Shown piece after piece: positions 1-6,892 of a stretch of 12,523 bases of DNA; within the stretch, counting starts at the first letter, position 1; each line of letters begins with the position of its first letter. The stretch comes from Pseudomonadota bacterium (GTDB taxonomy: Bacteria; Pseudomonadota; Gammaproteobacteria; Burkholderiales; SG8-39). The position numbers and the translations under genes were made by a program. Location: contig JAJZUK010000006.1 in NCBI GenBank assembly GCA_021847125.1, forward strand, positions 1-12,523. The letters are read 5' to 3'. The notes below the pieces were generated by a model. That model made no database searches. It had not been told where the DNA came from and saw nothing but the letters and a program-made list of their open reading frames with translations.

Positions 1-1908
1 CCGGGTGTTGGAGACACGACAACGTCGCTGATCCTGCAACCGCGCCTGCTGCCGAACCTGCCTGCGGTACAGTCTCTCGCTTCCGGAAGTCAGCATGGTT
101 TGGCACTGACGCCGGACGGCCGCGTGTTCGCATGGGGGGGCAATAGCTTCGGGCAACTGGGTCTGGCGGATAACAGTGACCGCTATGCACCCGTTGAAGT
201 AGTCAGCCTAGGCGGCGGCGTAATAGCCGTAGCGGCAAGCGCGTGGTATTCGGCGGCCCTCAAAAGCGATGGAACGGTCTGGACATGGGGGGCATCGGAA
301 TTCAGCAGCGCTCGCAATGTTCCAGTACAGATTCCGGAACTGAACGGAATCGCAAAATTATTCGCGTCGCCGAGCGCTCTTTTCGCGCGAGCGGCCGACG
401 GCGCTGTTTGGGTTTCCGGAAATCTGCCTTTTGCGATTGCCGGGGATGCCGGCGGCACACGGCATGTGCCCGCGCTCGACGGCGCGGTACGAATTGCGGG
501 CGGCTCGCAGCATCTCGTGGTCCTCAAGGCAGATGGCACCGTCTGGACCGGCGGCAAACGGCTGTCTTTCGCTTTGGGCTTCGACGCAGGCGGCGATACC
601 GCCGGCCTTGTGCAGTTGAAGGGTATTTCGGACGCTGTCGATGTCGCGGCTAGCGAAATAAATTCCGCAGCACTTCGGAGTGACGGCACGGTATTGAGCT
701 GGGGCCGAAACGCCTATGGACAGATTGCCGACGGGACACTGGCGACCCGCCTCACCCCGGTGCTGGTGTTGAACGAAACCGGCGACGGATTTCTCGATCT
801 GGTTCCGGACGTGAATTTCGAAGTGCCGCCGAGCGTGGGGGTCCCATTTTTCGTGGTTGCCGCGGGTGACGTTAGCAGCACCAATGCTTCCGTAAGCACG
901 ACCACCAAGTTCAACGCAGGAGACTTGGGAAAGAATGGAGAAGTCTACGTCACCGCGACCGTTCCTGCGGGGTCGCTGGTGCCGGTGACGAGTCCGATGG
1001 GCGCGGCGGGAACATCTGGCAGCAGCGCAGCGACTGCGACCAGTTCCTTCGTGCTGGTGAACCTGACCTCCTCCGGGCAGTGGCAGCCTGTGAGCAACGG
1101 CCAGGTGCTGCCCTATGCAACGGGTGTGTTGGGTGATCAGCTCTCCGCACAGACTATCCTCGACAACACCGACACGACGAATCTGAAGGGCGCGCAGTTC
1201 TGTCTCGGCTATGGATTGAGCGCGGCGCAGATGATCGCCTCGGGGACCATGCGCGTGGTGGCGAGCATCCCCGATCCGAATGCGACGGGCGCGGTTGCGC
1301 CGACCTGCATCCTCGCCGGCCCGCCGGTGAGCTACAGCCTCAATCTGCCGCAGGGCTGGAGTTTGCTCGGCAACAGCCTGAATCAAGCACTCACCGTGGC
1401 CACGCTCTTCAACGATCCGAACGCGATCACTTCGGTCTGGAAGTGGGATGCAAACACATTCGGTTGGCAGTTCTATACCCCGCAGATGACGGCATCGGAG
1501 CTTCACGCCTACGCCGCGAGCAAGGGGTATGCCGTGCTCGCCACCATCAATCCCGGCGAAGGTTATTGGGTCAACGCAAAATCCCAACCGACAATCGCCG
1601 CGCAGTCAGGCGACTCCTTCATTCTCACCGGGATGAACTTGATGAAAGGCTGGAACCTGGTGGCGACCGGCAACGACATCGCGCCCACCGAGTTCAATGC
1701 CGGCCTCAAGGCAAGCGCGGTACCGGCCAGCCTGAAGACCCTATGGGCCTGGGACAATCCGTCGTCGAAGTGGTATTTCTACGCGCCATCGCTCGAAGAA
1801 CAAGGCGGGACGGCGCTCTCGGGCTATATCGCGAATAAAGGCTATCTGGATTTCACCACAACCAACAAGAAGCTCGGCAGCGGCACCGGGTTCTGGGTGA
1901 ATCGCTGA
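1..1908 (+). CDS. RCC1-repeat protein with duplicated C-terminal module, 5' end missing
   Basis: The reading frame is open from the first base to a TGA at 1906-1908, so the start lies upstream; the TTG at 100 falls inside a repeat and is not the start. About five RCC1-type propeller repeats of 45-50 residues span nt 64-771. They share a DGxVxxWG core, clearest in the first (SGSQHGLALTPDGRVFAWG) and fifth; repeats 2-4 are degenerate. A Thr/Ser/Ala-rich domain follows (nt 772-1330). Two tandem modules (1336-1578, 1615-1905) then each run from a GW(S/N)L start through a W-x-W-D motif and an FY(T/A)P motif to a G(Y/F)WVN end. The composition, low in Lys and Cys and rich in Thr/Ser, suggests an exported or surface protein, but the signal peptide would lie outside the window. 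RCC1 repeats are protein-interaction propellers; the bacterial role here is unknown. No link to the signalling genes downstream is shown. Confidence 0.85.
   Translation, partial: PGVGDTTTSLILQPRLLPNLPAVQSLASGSQHGLALTPDGRVFAWGGNSFGQLGLADNSDRYAPVEVVSLGGGVIAVAASAWYSAALKSDGTVWTWGASEFSSARNVPVQIPELNGIAKLFASPSALFARAADGAVWVSGNLPFAIAGDAGGTRHVPALDGAVRIAGGSQHLVVLKADGTVWTGGKRLSFALGFDAGGDTAGLVQLKGISDAVDVAASEINSAALRSDGTVLSWGRNAYGQIADGTLATRLTPVLVLNETGDGFLDLVPDVNFEVPPSVGVPFFVVAAGDVSSTNASVSTTTKFNAGDLGKNGEVYVTATVPAGSLVPVTSPMGAAGTSGSSAATATSSFVLVNLTSSGQWQPVSNGQVLPYATGVLGDQLSAQTILDNTDTTNLKGAQFCLGYGLSAAQMIASGTMRVVASIPDPNATGAVAPTCILAGPPVSYSLNLPQGWSLLGNSLNQALTVATLFNDPNAITSVWKWDANTFGWQFYTPQMTASELHAYAASKGYAVLATINPGEGYWVNAKSQPTIAAQSGDSFILTGMNLMKGWNLVATGNDIAPTEFNAGLKASAVPASLKTLWAWDNPSSKWYFYAPSLEEQGGTALSGYIANKGYLDFTTTNKKLGSGTGFWVNR
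1336..1905 (+). repeat. Two tandem copies of a protein module (about 80-97 residues each)
   Basis: Copy A covers about 1336-1578 and copy B about 1615-1905, at the end of the RCC1-repeat gene. Both contain, in order, GW-x-L, V/L-W-x-WD, W-x-FY-x-P, a helix with KGY, and G-x-G-(Y/F)-WVN. The copies are clearly homologous in protein but have diverged in nucleotide sequence, which indicates an old internal duplication. Confidence 0.7.
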
Positions 1909-1967
1909 GGCCGGGCTTGCCAATCGGACCCGAAAAATCAGGCATTTGGTTATGAATTATGAAGGCC

Positions 1968-1987
1968 TTGTTAAACATTGTTAAACG
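1968..1987 (+). repeat. Direct repeat TTGTTAAAC, two copies 10 bp apart
   Basis: TTGTTAAAC occurs at 1968-1976 and again at 1978-1986, so equivalent bases are exactly one helical turn apart. The repeat lies in an AT-rich patch within GC-rich DNA, about 120 bp upstream of the receiver gene at 2109. This could be a tandem operator or part of a promoter. I could not match it to a known regulator, and no convincing -35/-10 pair is anchored on it. Confidence 0.45.
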
Positions 1988-2108
1988 GCTTCAAGGGCTT
2001 GCCGCCGCGGTGTAAAGTGCGCCGATCAAAGTGTGAACTAGTGCCCGAACAGACGGCTGCAAACGGGGTTTGGGACCGGCTCAAAAAACGACCGCAGAAG
2101 CGCATTAC

Positions 2109-2492
2109 ATGGGACAAGCAAAGCGAATTTTATATATCGAGGACGAAACCGACCTGCAGTGGCTGGTCCAGCACATCCTGGGATCGGTCGGCGGCTTCGA
2201 CGTGCGGGTGTGCAGTTCCGGCGACGAGGGCTTGCGCGCTGTCGGCGAGTTCGCCCCGGACCTGGTGCTGCTGGATGTGATGATGCCGGGCATGGACGGA
2301 TTCAGTGTGTTGCGCACCTTGCGGGCGCGACCCGAAAGCGCGGCGCTGCCGGTGGTTTTTCTCACCGCCAGGACCCCGGAGGGTGATGAATACCTGCGCG
2401 CCGGCGCCCAGGGGATCATCGCCAAGCCGTTCGAGCCCGCCGCTCTGCTCGCACGGGTGCGCGCTATGACCGGGGATCTGGTGCCGGTCTAG
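2109..2492 (+). CDS. Stand-alone CheY-like response regulator receiver
   Basis: This 127-residue protein is a single receiver domain with no output domain. It would accept a phosphoryl group from a histidine kinase or Hpt protein and act in the cytoplasm by protein contact. The complete receiver signature is visible: acidic cluster E11-D12-E13, phosphoacceptor D56 in LLDVMMPGMDG, switch Thr T86 and Lys K106 followed by Pro. The ATG at 2109 is chosen because the domain begins right after it and AGAAG at 2096-2100 is a plausible weak ribosome site; a TTG at 2070 would only add 13 atypical residues. The gene ends 30 bp from the convergent second receiver, which it resembles (both have GG-x-x-VRVC-x-SG and LLD-x-MMPGMDG). 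Its partner is not proven; the kinase at 2915-5440 is the nearest candidate. Confidence 0.9.
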   Translation: MGQAKRILYIEDETDLQWLVQHILGSVGGFDVRVCSSGDEGLRAVGEFAPDLVLLDVMMPGMDGFSVLRTLRARPESAALPVVFLTARTPEGDEYLRAGAQGIIAKPFEPAALLARVRAMTGDLVPV

Positions 2493-2494
2493 AA

Positions 2495-2509
2495 GTCCCT
2501 CACCGGGAC
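2495..2509. terminator. Small hairpin between convergent receiver genes
   Basis: GTCCC (2495-2499) and GGGAC (2505-2509) form a 5-bp stem around a 5-nt loop, between two convergent stop codons. No T-run follows on either strand, so termination is inferred mainly from position. Confidence 0.25.
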
Positions 2510-2522
2510 CTCAGCGCAACGC

Positions 2523-2918
2523 CTACGAACCGGCAGCGTGGCGCTGCCAGAGCGCGCGAATTTGCGCAACCAGCGCATCCGGCTCCACCGGTTTGATGAT
2601 TACACCCAGCGCGCCGCGGCGGAGCAGATCCTGCCCCACCTGCTGCTGTGTGTTCGCGGTGAAAAATATCATCGGCGTCGCGGCCAACCCGGGCAGCTCG
2701 CGCAGGGCGTCCATGGTGGCGAGCCCGTCCATGCCGGGCATCATCATATCGAGCAGTATCAGGTCGGGCGCATACGCCGCGGCCGATTGCGCCGCTTCGG
2801 CGCCGCTGGCGCAGACGCGCACTCCGTAGCCGCCGCCGAGTTCCAGGCTGAGGCGGGTGATCAGCTGGATATCGGGATCGTCCTCCACCAGCAGGATCTT
2901 TTTCAACGGGCTGCTCAT
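2523..2918 (-). CDS. Stand-alone receiver cotranscribed with PAS histidine kinase
   Basis: This is a 131-residue single receiver domain without an output domain. Seen motifs are the acidic pocket E12-D13-D14, phosphoacceptor D57 in LLDMMMPGMDG, switch T87 and K109-P110. The ATG chosen (2916-2918 on the minus strand) overlaps the TGA of the upstream kinase gene in an ATGA, so the two are probably translationally coupled and made in linked amounts. The same frame stays open upstream to 3311, but that extension lies in the kinase coding sequence and has no receiver-like content. Because the kinase has no receiver of its own, this protein is its most likely direct phosphoacceptor. It may pass phosphate on to the Hpt protein encoded divergently at 5538, as Spo0F does in sporulation; that step is inference. 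It resembles the convergent receiver at 2109-2492. Confidence 0.92.
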   Translation of the reverse strand: MSSPLKKILLVEDDPDIQLITRLSLELGGGYGVRVCASGAEAAQSAAAYAPDLILLDMMMPGMDGLATMDALRELPGLAATPMIFFTANTQQQVGQDLLRRGALGVIIKPVEPDALVAQIRALWQRHAAGS

Positions 2919-5440
2919 GTGCGCATCGCGCCGTGCTCGTGCATGTCCGGTTGCGCTGCCTGCGCCTTGGAAGGCAGATCGAAATAGAAGGTCGAGCCCT
3001 GGCCGGGCGTGCTGGCAAAATCGATTTTCCCGCCGAGCTTGTCGATGATCATTTTGCAGATGGCCAGGCCCAGGCCCGTGCCGCCCCTCTGGCGCGAGGT
3101 CGAACTGTCGGCCTGGGCGAAGCGGTCGAACACGCGCGGCTTGAATTCTTCCGGTATCCCGGGGCCGGGGTCGCTCACGCTGACGCGGAACGCGTCGTGC
3201 AGGCGCTCTAGGCGCACTTCGACGCGCGCGCCGCGCGGGGAGAATTTGGCGGCATTGGAAAGCAGATTGGCCATCACCTGCATCAGCTGGTCGAAGTTGG
3301 CGTCCACCCACGCCGGTTCCGCGCCGGCCGCGAGCGCGAGGCGCACGCCGTACTGATCGGCATAGCCCTGGTTGGCCTGGATGGCGGTGTCGAGCAGGGT
3401 TCGGAGTTCCACCGGCTCGAGCTGGATCTGCATCGAAGGAGATTCGAGTTTTTCCACGTCCAGGATGTCGTTGATCAGGCGCACCAGGCGCTGCGAATTG
3501 TCCCTGGCGACGCGGATCAGTGCCTGGCTTTCTTGGCCCAGGTCCTTCATCCCGACGAGCAGTCCGAGCGAACCGACGATGGAAGAAAGGGGGGTGCGCA
3601 ACTCGTGGCTGACCACCGCGATGAATTCATTCTTCATGCGTTCGATTTCTTTGCGCGCCGAAATGTCGGCATTGGTTCCGGTCATGCGCAGCGCCCGGCC
3701 GGCGGCATCCCGGCTCACCACCTGGCCGCGGCTCAGGATCCATTTCCATTTGCCGCTGTGCGTCTTGATCCTATGCTCGACATGGTATTCCGGGCTTGAG
3801 CCTTTCAACGCGGCCAGGATCAGGCTGCACACCCGATCGAGTTCGTCGGGGTGGACGAATTCGAGCAATGACGCATAGTCGGTGTAGGTCTCCCGTGGCG
3901 CCTCTCCGAGCATCTCGGCCCAGCCCTCGCTCAGGTAGATCGTGCCGCGCGCGACATCGGCGTCCCAGATCGCCAGGCGTGAACCCTGCAGCGCCAGGTC
4001 GAGGCGCTCGTTGGCGCGGTTGATCTCCTCCTGCTGCCGCATGCGCGCGCTGATGTCGGTGTGCGTGCCTATCATGCGCAGCGGTTTGCCGCCGGCATCG
4101 CGGCTCACCACCGCGCCGCGGGTGAGTATCCATTTCCAGCTGCCGTCCTTGCAACGCATGCGGTATTCGGTGGAATAGGCCGGACTGCGGCCCTCCAGAT
4201 ACGCCTGCAGCTCGGCCATCACGCGCGCCTTGTCCTTGGGATGAACACGCTTTACCCATTCGTCGCGCCGGTTGGCGAATTCGTCGTCGGCATAGCCCAG
4301 CATTTCCTTGTAGCGCTTCGAGTACAGGACCTCGTCGGTTTGTATATTGCGGTCCCATACGCCGTCGCCGGCGCCCTCCAGGGCGAACTTCCAGCGCTCC
4401 TCGCTGCGGCGCAGCGCCTCCTCGGCGCGCTTGCGCTCGGTGATGTCGATGATCATCGCGAAAAACCCGACGACCTGTCCGGCGCTGTCGAAGTCCGGGA
4501 TGAAGGTTCCGGCAAGATAGTGCTCGTGTCCGTCGACGCCGCGGCGTGCGCGTTCGTATTCGACGCGCTGCCCCCGCAGGGCGGTTTCGATTTCGGGCAG
4601 GATCGATGTATAGGTGTCGGTCCCGAGTACCTCGGCAAGATGATGATTGCCGATACGCTCAGCCGGCAGATCCAGCCACTCCTCGATGGCGTAGTTGTGG
4701 TAGCGCATGCGGTGCGCGCTGTCGACATAGGCGATCATGGCCGGGACGGAACCGGTGACCAGGCGGTACTGTCTTTCCTGTTCGCGCAGGTTCGCTTCGG
4801 CGAGGCGCCTTTCTTCGCGCTGCCGGTTGATCACGGCGGCGGCAAACAGCGCCAGCGCGATGGTCAGCAGCCCGCTCCAGAGCGTGAGCTGGCCGAGCTG
4901 CCGCGAGCGCGCCGCGGTGCGGCTGTTGAGCGCGCTGTTCTGCGCATGCTCGTGCTGCCGCATCTGTTTCACCTGCTGTTCGAATTCCCGCTCGCTGCTG
5001 CGGAAGACCTCGCTCGCGACAAAGGCTACGGCCGCGGCCGCACCGTGATTCTGGCGCAACTGCGTGATTTGCCGCCGCAGGTCCGCCAGGGCCGTCGCGG
5101 CTGCGTCCAGCGCGGCCGCGCGGCGCTGTTGCTCGGCATCGCCGGCGACGTATTCGGCCAGTTGCGCAATGCCGGTCCGGCAACTGGCCTCCGCCTGGCG
5201 CAGCCGCTGCAGCTCCGGCACTTCGGGGCTGATGATATAGCTCAGCGCAGCCGATTCCACGGCTTCCCGGGCGCTGACCAGTTCCTCCAGTTTGGCCAGG
5301 ATGCGCTGGCTTCTCGTTTCCGAATTGGACTGTTCCACCTGCTCGGTGACGCTGAGCCGATACGCGCTGCCGATCGTGATCAGCATCGCGATCGTGGTGG
5401 CAAGGACCAGGTAGATGCCGGTTCTGAAGGAGAATTTCAT
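2915..5440 (-). CDS. Membrane-bound sensor histidine kinase with three PAS domains
   Basis: An 841-residue inner-membrane sensor kinase. A first membrane segment lies at about 9-25, then a periplasmic helical region (26-185, CHASE3-like in size and heptad character) and a second membrane segment at about 186-204. Three PAS/PAC units follow: about 222-335, 343-466 and 478-596, each ending in a (D)I(T/S)(E/A)R-type motif. The HisKA domain has SHELRTP with phosphoacceptor H612. The ATPase domain has an N-box with N725 and N729, a DPGPGIP G1 box near 757 and a GGTGLGL G2 box near 786-792, so it appears catalytically complete. There is no fused receiver or Hpt; those functions are in neighbouring separate genes. 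The start at 5438-5440 gives a short N-tail before the first membrane helix; the ribosome site is weak. The signal sensed cannot be read from the sequence. Confidence 0.93.
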   Translation of the reverse strand: MKFSFRTGIYLVLATTIAMLITIGSAYRLSVTEQVEQSNSETRSQRILAKLEELVSAREAVESAALSYIISPEVPELQRLRQAEASCRTGIAQLAEYVAGDAEQQRRAAALDAAATALADLRRQITQLRQNHGAAAAVAFVASEVFRSSEREFEQQVKQMRQHEHAQNSALNSRTAARSRQLGQLTLWSGLLTIALALFAAAVINRQREERRLAEANLREQERQYRLVTGSVPAMIAYVDSAHRMRYHNYAIEEWLDLPAERIGNHHLAEVLGTDTYTSILPEIETALRGQRVEYERARRGVDGHEHYLAGTFIPDFDSAGQVVGFFAMIIDITERKRAEEALRRSEERWKFALEGAGDGVWDRNIQTDEVLYSKRYKEMLGYADDEFANRRDEWVKRVHPKDKARVMAELQAYLEGRSPAYSTEYRMRCKDGSWKWILTRGAVVSRDAGGKPLRMIGTHTDISARMRQQEEINRANERLDLALQGSRLAIWDADVARGTIYLSEGWAEMLGEAPRETYTDYASLLEFVHPDELDRVCSLILAALKGSSPEYHVEHRIKTHSGKWKWILSRGQVVSRDAAGRALRMTGTNADISARKEIERMKNEFIAVVSHELRTPLSSIVGSLGLLVGMKDLGQESQALIRVARDNSQRLVRLINDILDVEKLESPSMQIQLEPVELRTLLDTAIQANQGYADQYGVRLALAAGAEPAWVDANFDQLMQVMANLLSNAAKFSPRGARVEVRLERLHDAFRVSVSDPGPGIPEEFKPRVFDRFAQADSSTSRQRGGTGLGLAICKMIIDKLGGKIDFASTPGQGSTFYFDLPSKAQAAQPDMHEHGAMRT

Positions 5441-5452
5441 GACGGGCGAAGC

Positions 5453-5478
5453 ATCTTACTTTTCCCCGGTAGCGTCAA
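5453..5478 (-). promoter_or_regulatory. Possible weak promoter for the kinase-receiver pair
   Basis: On the minus strand, TTGACG (plus coordinates 5473-5478) is followed 14 bp later by TAAGAT (5453-5458), just upstream of the kinase start. The hexamers are fair but the spacer is shorter than the usual 16-18 bp, so the call is weak. The 97-bp divergent gap (5441-5537) must serve both transcripts. Confidence 0.22.
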
Positions 5479-5528
5479 ATATCGGTCCGGACGGGCGGGA
5501 CGCCGCGGCTCTCTGCTAATATGGACGC

Positions 5529-5534
5529 AGGAGG
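5529..5534 (+). promoter_or_regulatory. Strong Shine-Dalgarno AGGAGG of the Hpt gene
   Basis: AGGAGG ends 3 nt before the ATG at 5538. It is the best ribosome site in the signalling cluster and fixes the Hpt start. The match is consensus but the spacing is short. Confidence 0.7.
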
Positions 5535-5537
5535 CGT

Positions 5538-5867
5538 ATGTCCGACCAGCCTAATTTATCTGTGGACGCGCAGCTTGCCGCGCTGGTGCCGCGTTTTCTC
5601 GCCAATCGGTCCGCCGATGTCGGCAGGATACGCGCGGCGCTCGCGGGAGGGGATTTCGAGGCCATACGTGCCGCGGCGCACGGGATGAAGGGGTCCGGCG
5701 GCGGCTACGGCTTTCCCGAGATCTCGCGGCTGGGCGCCGCGATGGAGGAGGGCGCGCGGCGGCGCGACGCAACGGCGATAGTCGAACTGGTCGCGGGCCT
5801 GGAAGCCTGCCTGGCGCGCATTGAAGCCGAGCGCGGCCATGGGCAAGGCGGTCCGGACAGCGCTTGA
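5538..5867 (+). CDS. Free Hpt histidine phosphotransfer protein
   Basis: A 109-residue cytoplasmic protein made of a single Hpt domain. It carries a phosphoryl group on histidine between receiver domains and has no kinase activity of its own. The diagnostic motif is AAHGMKGSGGGYG, placing the phosphohistidine at H48 with the expected Lys and small residues after it; the flanking regions look helical, as in the Hpt four-helix bundle. The start is well supported by AGGAGG just upstream. It is divergent from the PAS kinase and followed after 59 nt by an OmpR-family regulator in the same direction. That context suggests it links the kinase-receiver pair on one strand to the DNA-binding regulator on the other. 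Its actual partners have not been tested. Confidence 0.9.
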   Translation: MSDQPNLSVDAQLAALVPRFLANRSADVGRIRAALAGGDFEAIRAAAHGMKGSGGGYGFPEISRLGAAMEEGARRRDATAIVELVAGLEACLARIEAERGHGQGGPDSA

Positions 5868-5926
5868 GCCAGGCGCAGACCGGCGCCGACGACCTACGAT
5901 CCACCAACCACGAACGACGAACCATC

Positions 5927-6628
5927 ATGCGCATCGCTTTACTGGAGGACGATCAGGATCAGGCGGATCTCTTATGCGTCTGGCTTAAGGCCGCCGGGCA
6001 CAGTTGCCACGCTTACGCTCTGGGAAAGGACCTGGTGCGCGACGCGCAGCGCGAGACCTTCGATATGTTCCTGCTCGACTGGGAAGTGCCGGGCATGTCC
6101 GGCGCGCAAGTGCTGGTCTGGATCAGGGCCAACGTCGCCGAGCCGGTGCCGGTGCTGTTCGTGACCGCGCGTCAGCGCGAGGAGGACATCGTGCATGCCC
6201 TGTCCAGCGGCGCCGACGACTACATGGTCAAGCCCCTGGGCCGGCTCGAACTCCTCGCGCGCATCGATGCGCTGGCGCGGCGCACGCGGCCCGGCCAGCG
6301 CGCGGACGAAGGCGTGCTCGAATACGGCCGCCTCAGCGTGGATTGCCGCACCCGCCAGTTCAAGCTGGACGGAGAGGACGTCGCAATGACGCAAAAGGAC
6401 TTTGAGCTCGCGTTGTTTCTGCTGCGCAACCTCGGCCGCCTGTTGTCGCGCGGCTATATCCTGGAAGCGGTCTGGGGCCAATCGGCCGATATCAATACGC
6501 GCACCGTGGATACGCATGTCAGCCGCATCCGCGGCAAGCTTCAGCTCACTCCGGAAAACGGGTGGCGCCTGTCGGCGGTCTATCAGCACGGCTATCGGCT
6601 CGAACGGGTCGAAGCAGGCGGGCAATAG
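5927..6628 (+). CDS. OmpR/PhoB-family DNA-binding response regulator
   Basis: A 233-residue transcription factor with an N-terminal receiver (about 1-119) and a C-terminal winged-helix DNA-binding domain (about 128-227). Receiver residues seen are D8-D9, phosphoacceptor D51 in LLDWEVPGMSG, T80 and K102-P103. The wing region shows the family pattern TRTVDTHVSRIRGKL and a terminal HGYRL. The ATG at 5927 starts directly at the first receiver strand (MRIALLEDD). An in-frame TTG at 5864 overlaps the Hpt stop but would add 21 residues foreign to the family. No good Shine-Dalgarno precedes 5927, so coupling to the Hpt gene is possible. As the only DNA-binding protein of the cluster, it is the likely output of the proposed phosphorelay; target genes are unknown. 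Confidence 0.93.
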   Translation: MRIALLEDDQDQADLLCVWLKAAGHSCHAYALGKDLVRDAQRETFDMFLLDWEVPGMSGAQVLVWIRANVAEPVPVLFVTARQREEDIVHALSSGADDYMVKPLGRLELLARIDALARRTRPGQRADEGVLEYGRLSVDCRTRQFKLDGEDVAMTQKDFELALFLLRNLGRLLSRGYILEAVWGQSADINTRTVDTHVSRIRGKLQLTPENGWRLSAVYQHGYRLERVEAGGQ

Positions 6629-6670
6629 GGCTGGATGAAACAGCGCTGTGCCGCTTAGCCCGGACGCACC

Positions 6671-6886
6671 ATGAGCAAATTCCTGTTGCTGATCCTGGTG
6701 ATCGTGGTCGTATGGCGGCTGGCGCAGGGCGTGCGCCGCAAGAACGCGGCCAGGCAGGCCCCGCCGGCCGCGCCGGGGCAGATGGTCAGTTGCAGCCATT
6801 GCGGCCTGTATCTACCGCAAAGCGAGGCCGTCGCCGAGGGCGACAAGTACTTCTGCTGCGCCGAGCACCGCCGGCTGGCGGCCTAG
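6671..6886 (+). CDS. Small PP0621-type membrane-anchored zinc-ribbon-like protein
   Basis: A 71-residue protein. Residues 3-17 form one hydrophobic segment, followed by basic residues (RRK at 22-24), which predicts a membrane anchor with a cytoplasmic C-terminal part. That part has CSHC (C41, C44) and FCCAEH (C62, C63, H66), a pattern able to bind one zinc ion. It resembles the PP0621 family of small uncharacterised proteins often found next to pilS; this assignment is from memory of the motif and context. It ends 6 nt before pilS and is probably cotranscribed with it. The function is unknown; it could be an accessory to PilS, but nothing in the sequence shows this. Confidence 0.82.
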   Translation: MSKFLLLILVIVVVWRLAQGVRRKNAARQAPPAAPGQMVSCSHCGLYLPQSEAVAEGDKYFCCAEHRRLAA

Positions 6887-6892
6887 CGAAAC

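Noticed and set aside
358..1587. 409-codon open frame on the minus strand
   Set aside because: It is antisense to the RCC1-repeat gene. The sense strand shows repeats and conserved modules, whereas the antisense product is low-complexity and Arg/His-rich.
1911..1936. Possible terminator after the RCC1-repeat gene
   Set aside because: CGGG and CCCG could pair over a long loop and are followed by AAAAA, but the stem is only 4 bp and the tail is A-rich rather than T-rich on the coding strand.
2919..3311. N-terminal extension of the minus-strand receiver
   Set aside because: The frame is open but overlaps the kinase ATPase domain in another frame. Receiver homology starts just after the ATG at 2918, which also forms the ATGA overlap.
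5514..5522. Extended -10 (TGCTAATAT) before the Hpt gene
   Set aside because: Transcription would start at about 5529, inside the Shine-Dalgarno, leaving almost no leader, and no -35 is present. It is unlikely to be the main promoter for the Hpt gene.
4061..5554. 497-codon open frame on the plus strand
   Set aside because: It is antisense to the PAS histidine kinase, which has complete kinase motifs. The translated product has no recognisable domain.
6628..6661. GGGCT/AGCCC arms around the palindrome ACAGCGCTGT after the OmpR-family regulator
   Set aside because: The inner and outer stems could form a hairpin, but no T-run follows and the arms are short. It is not enough to call a terminator.
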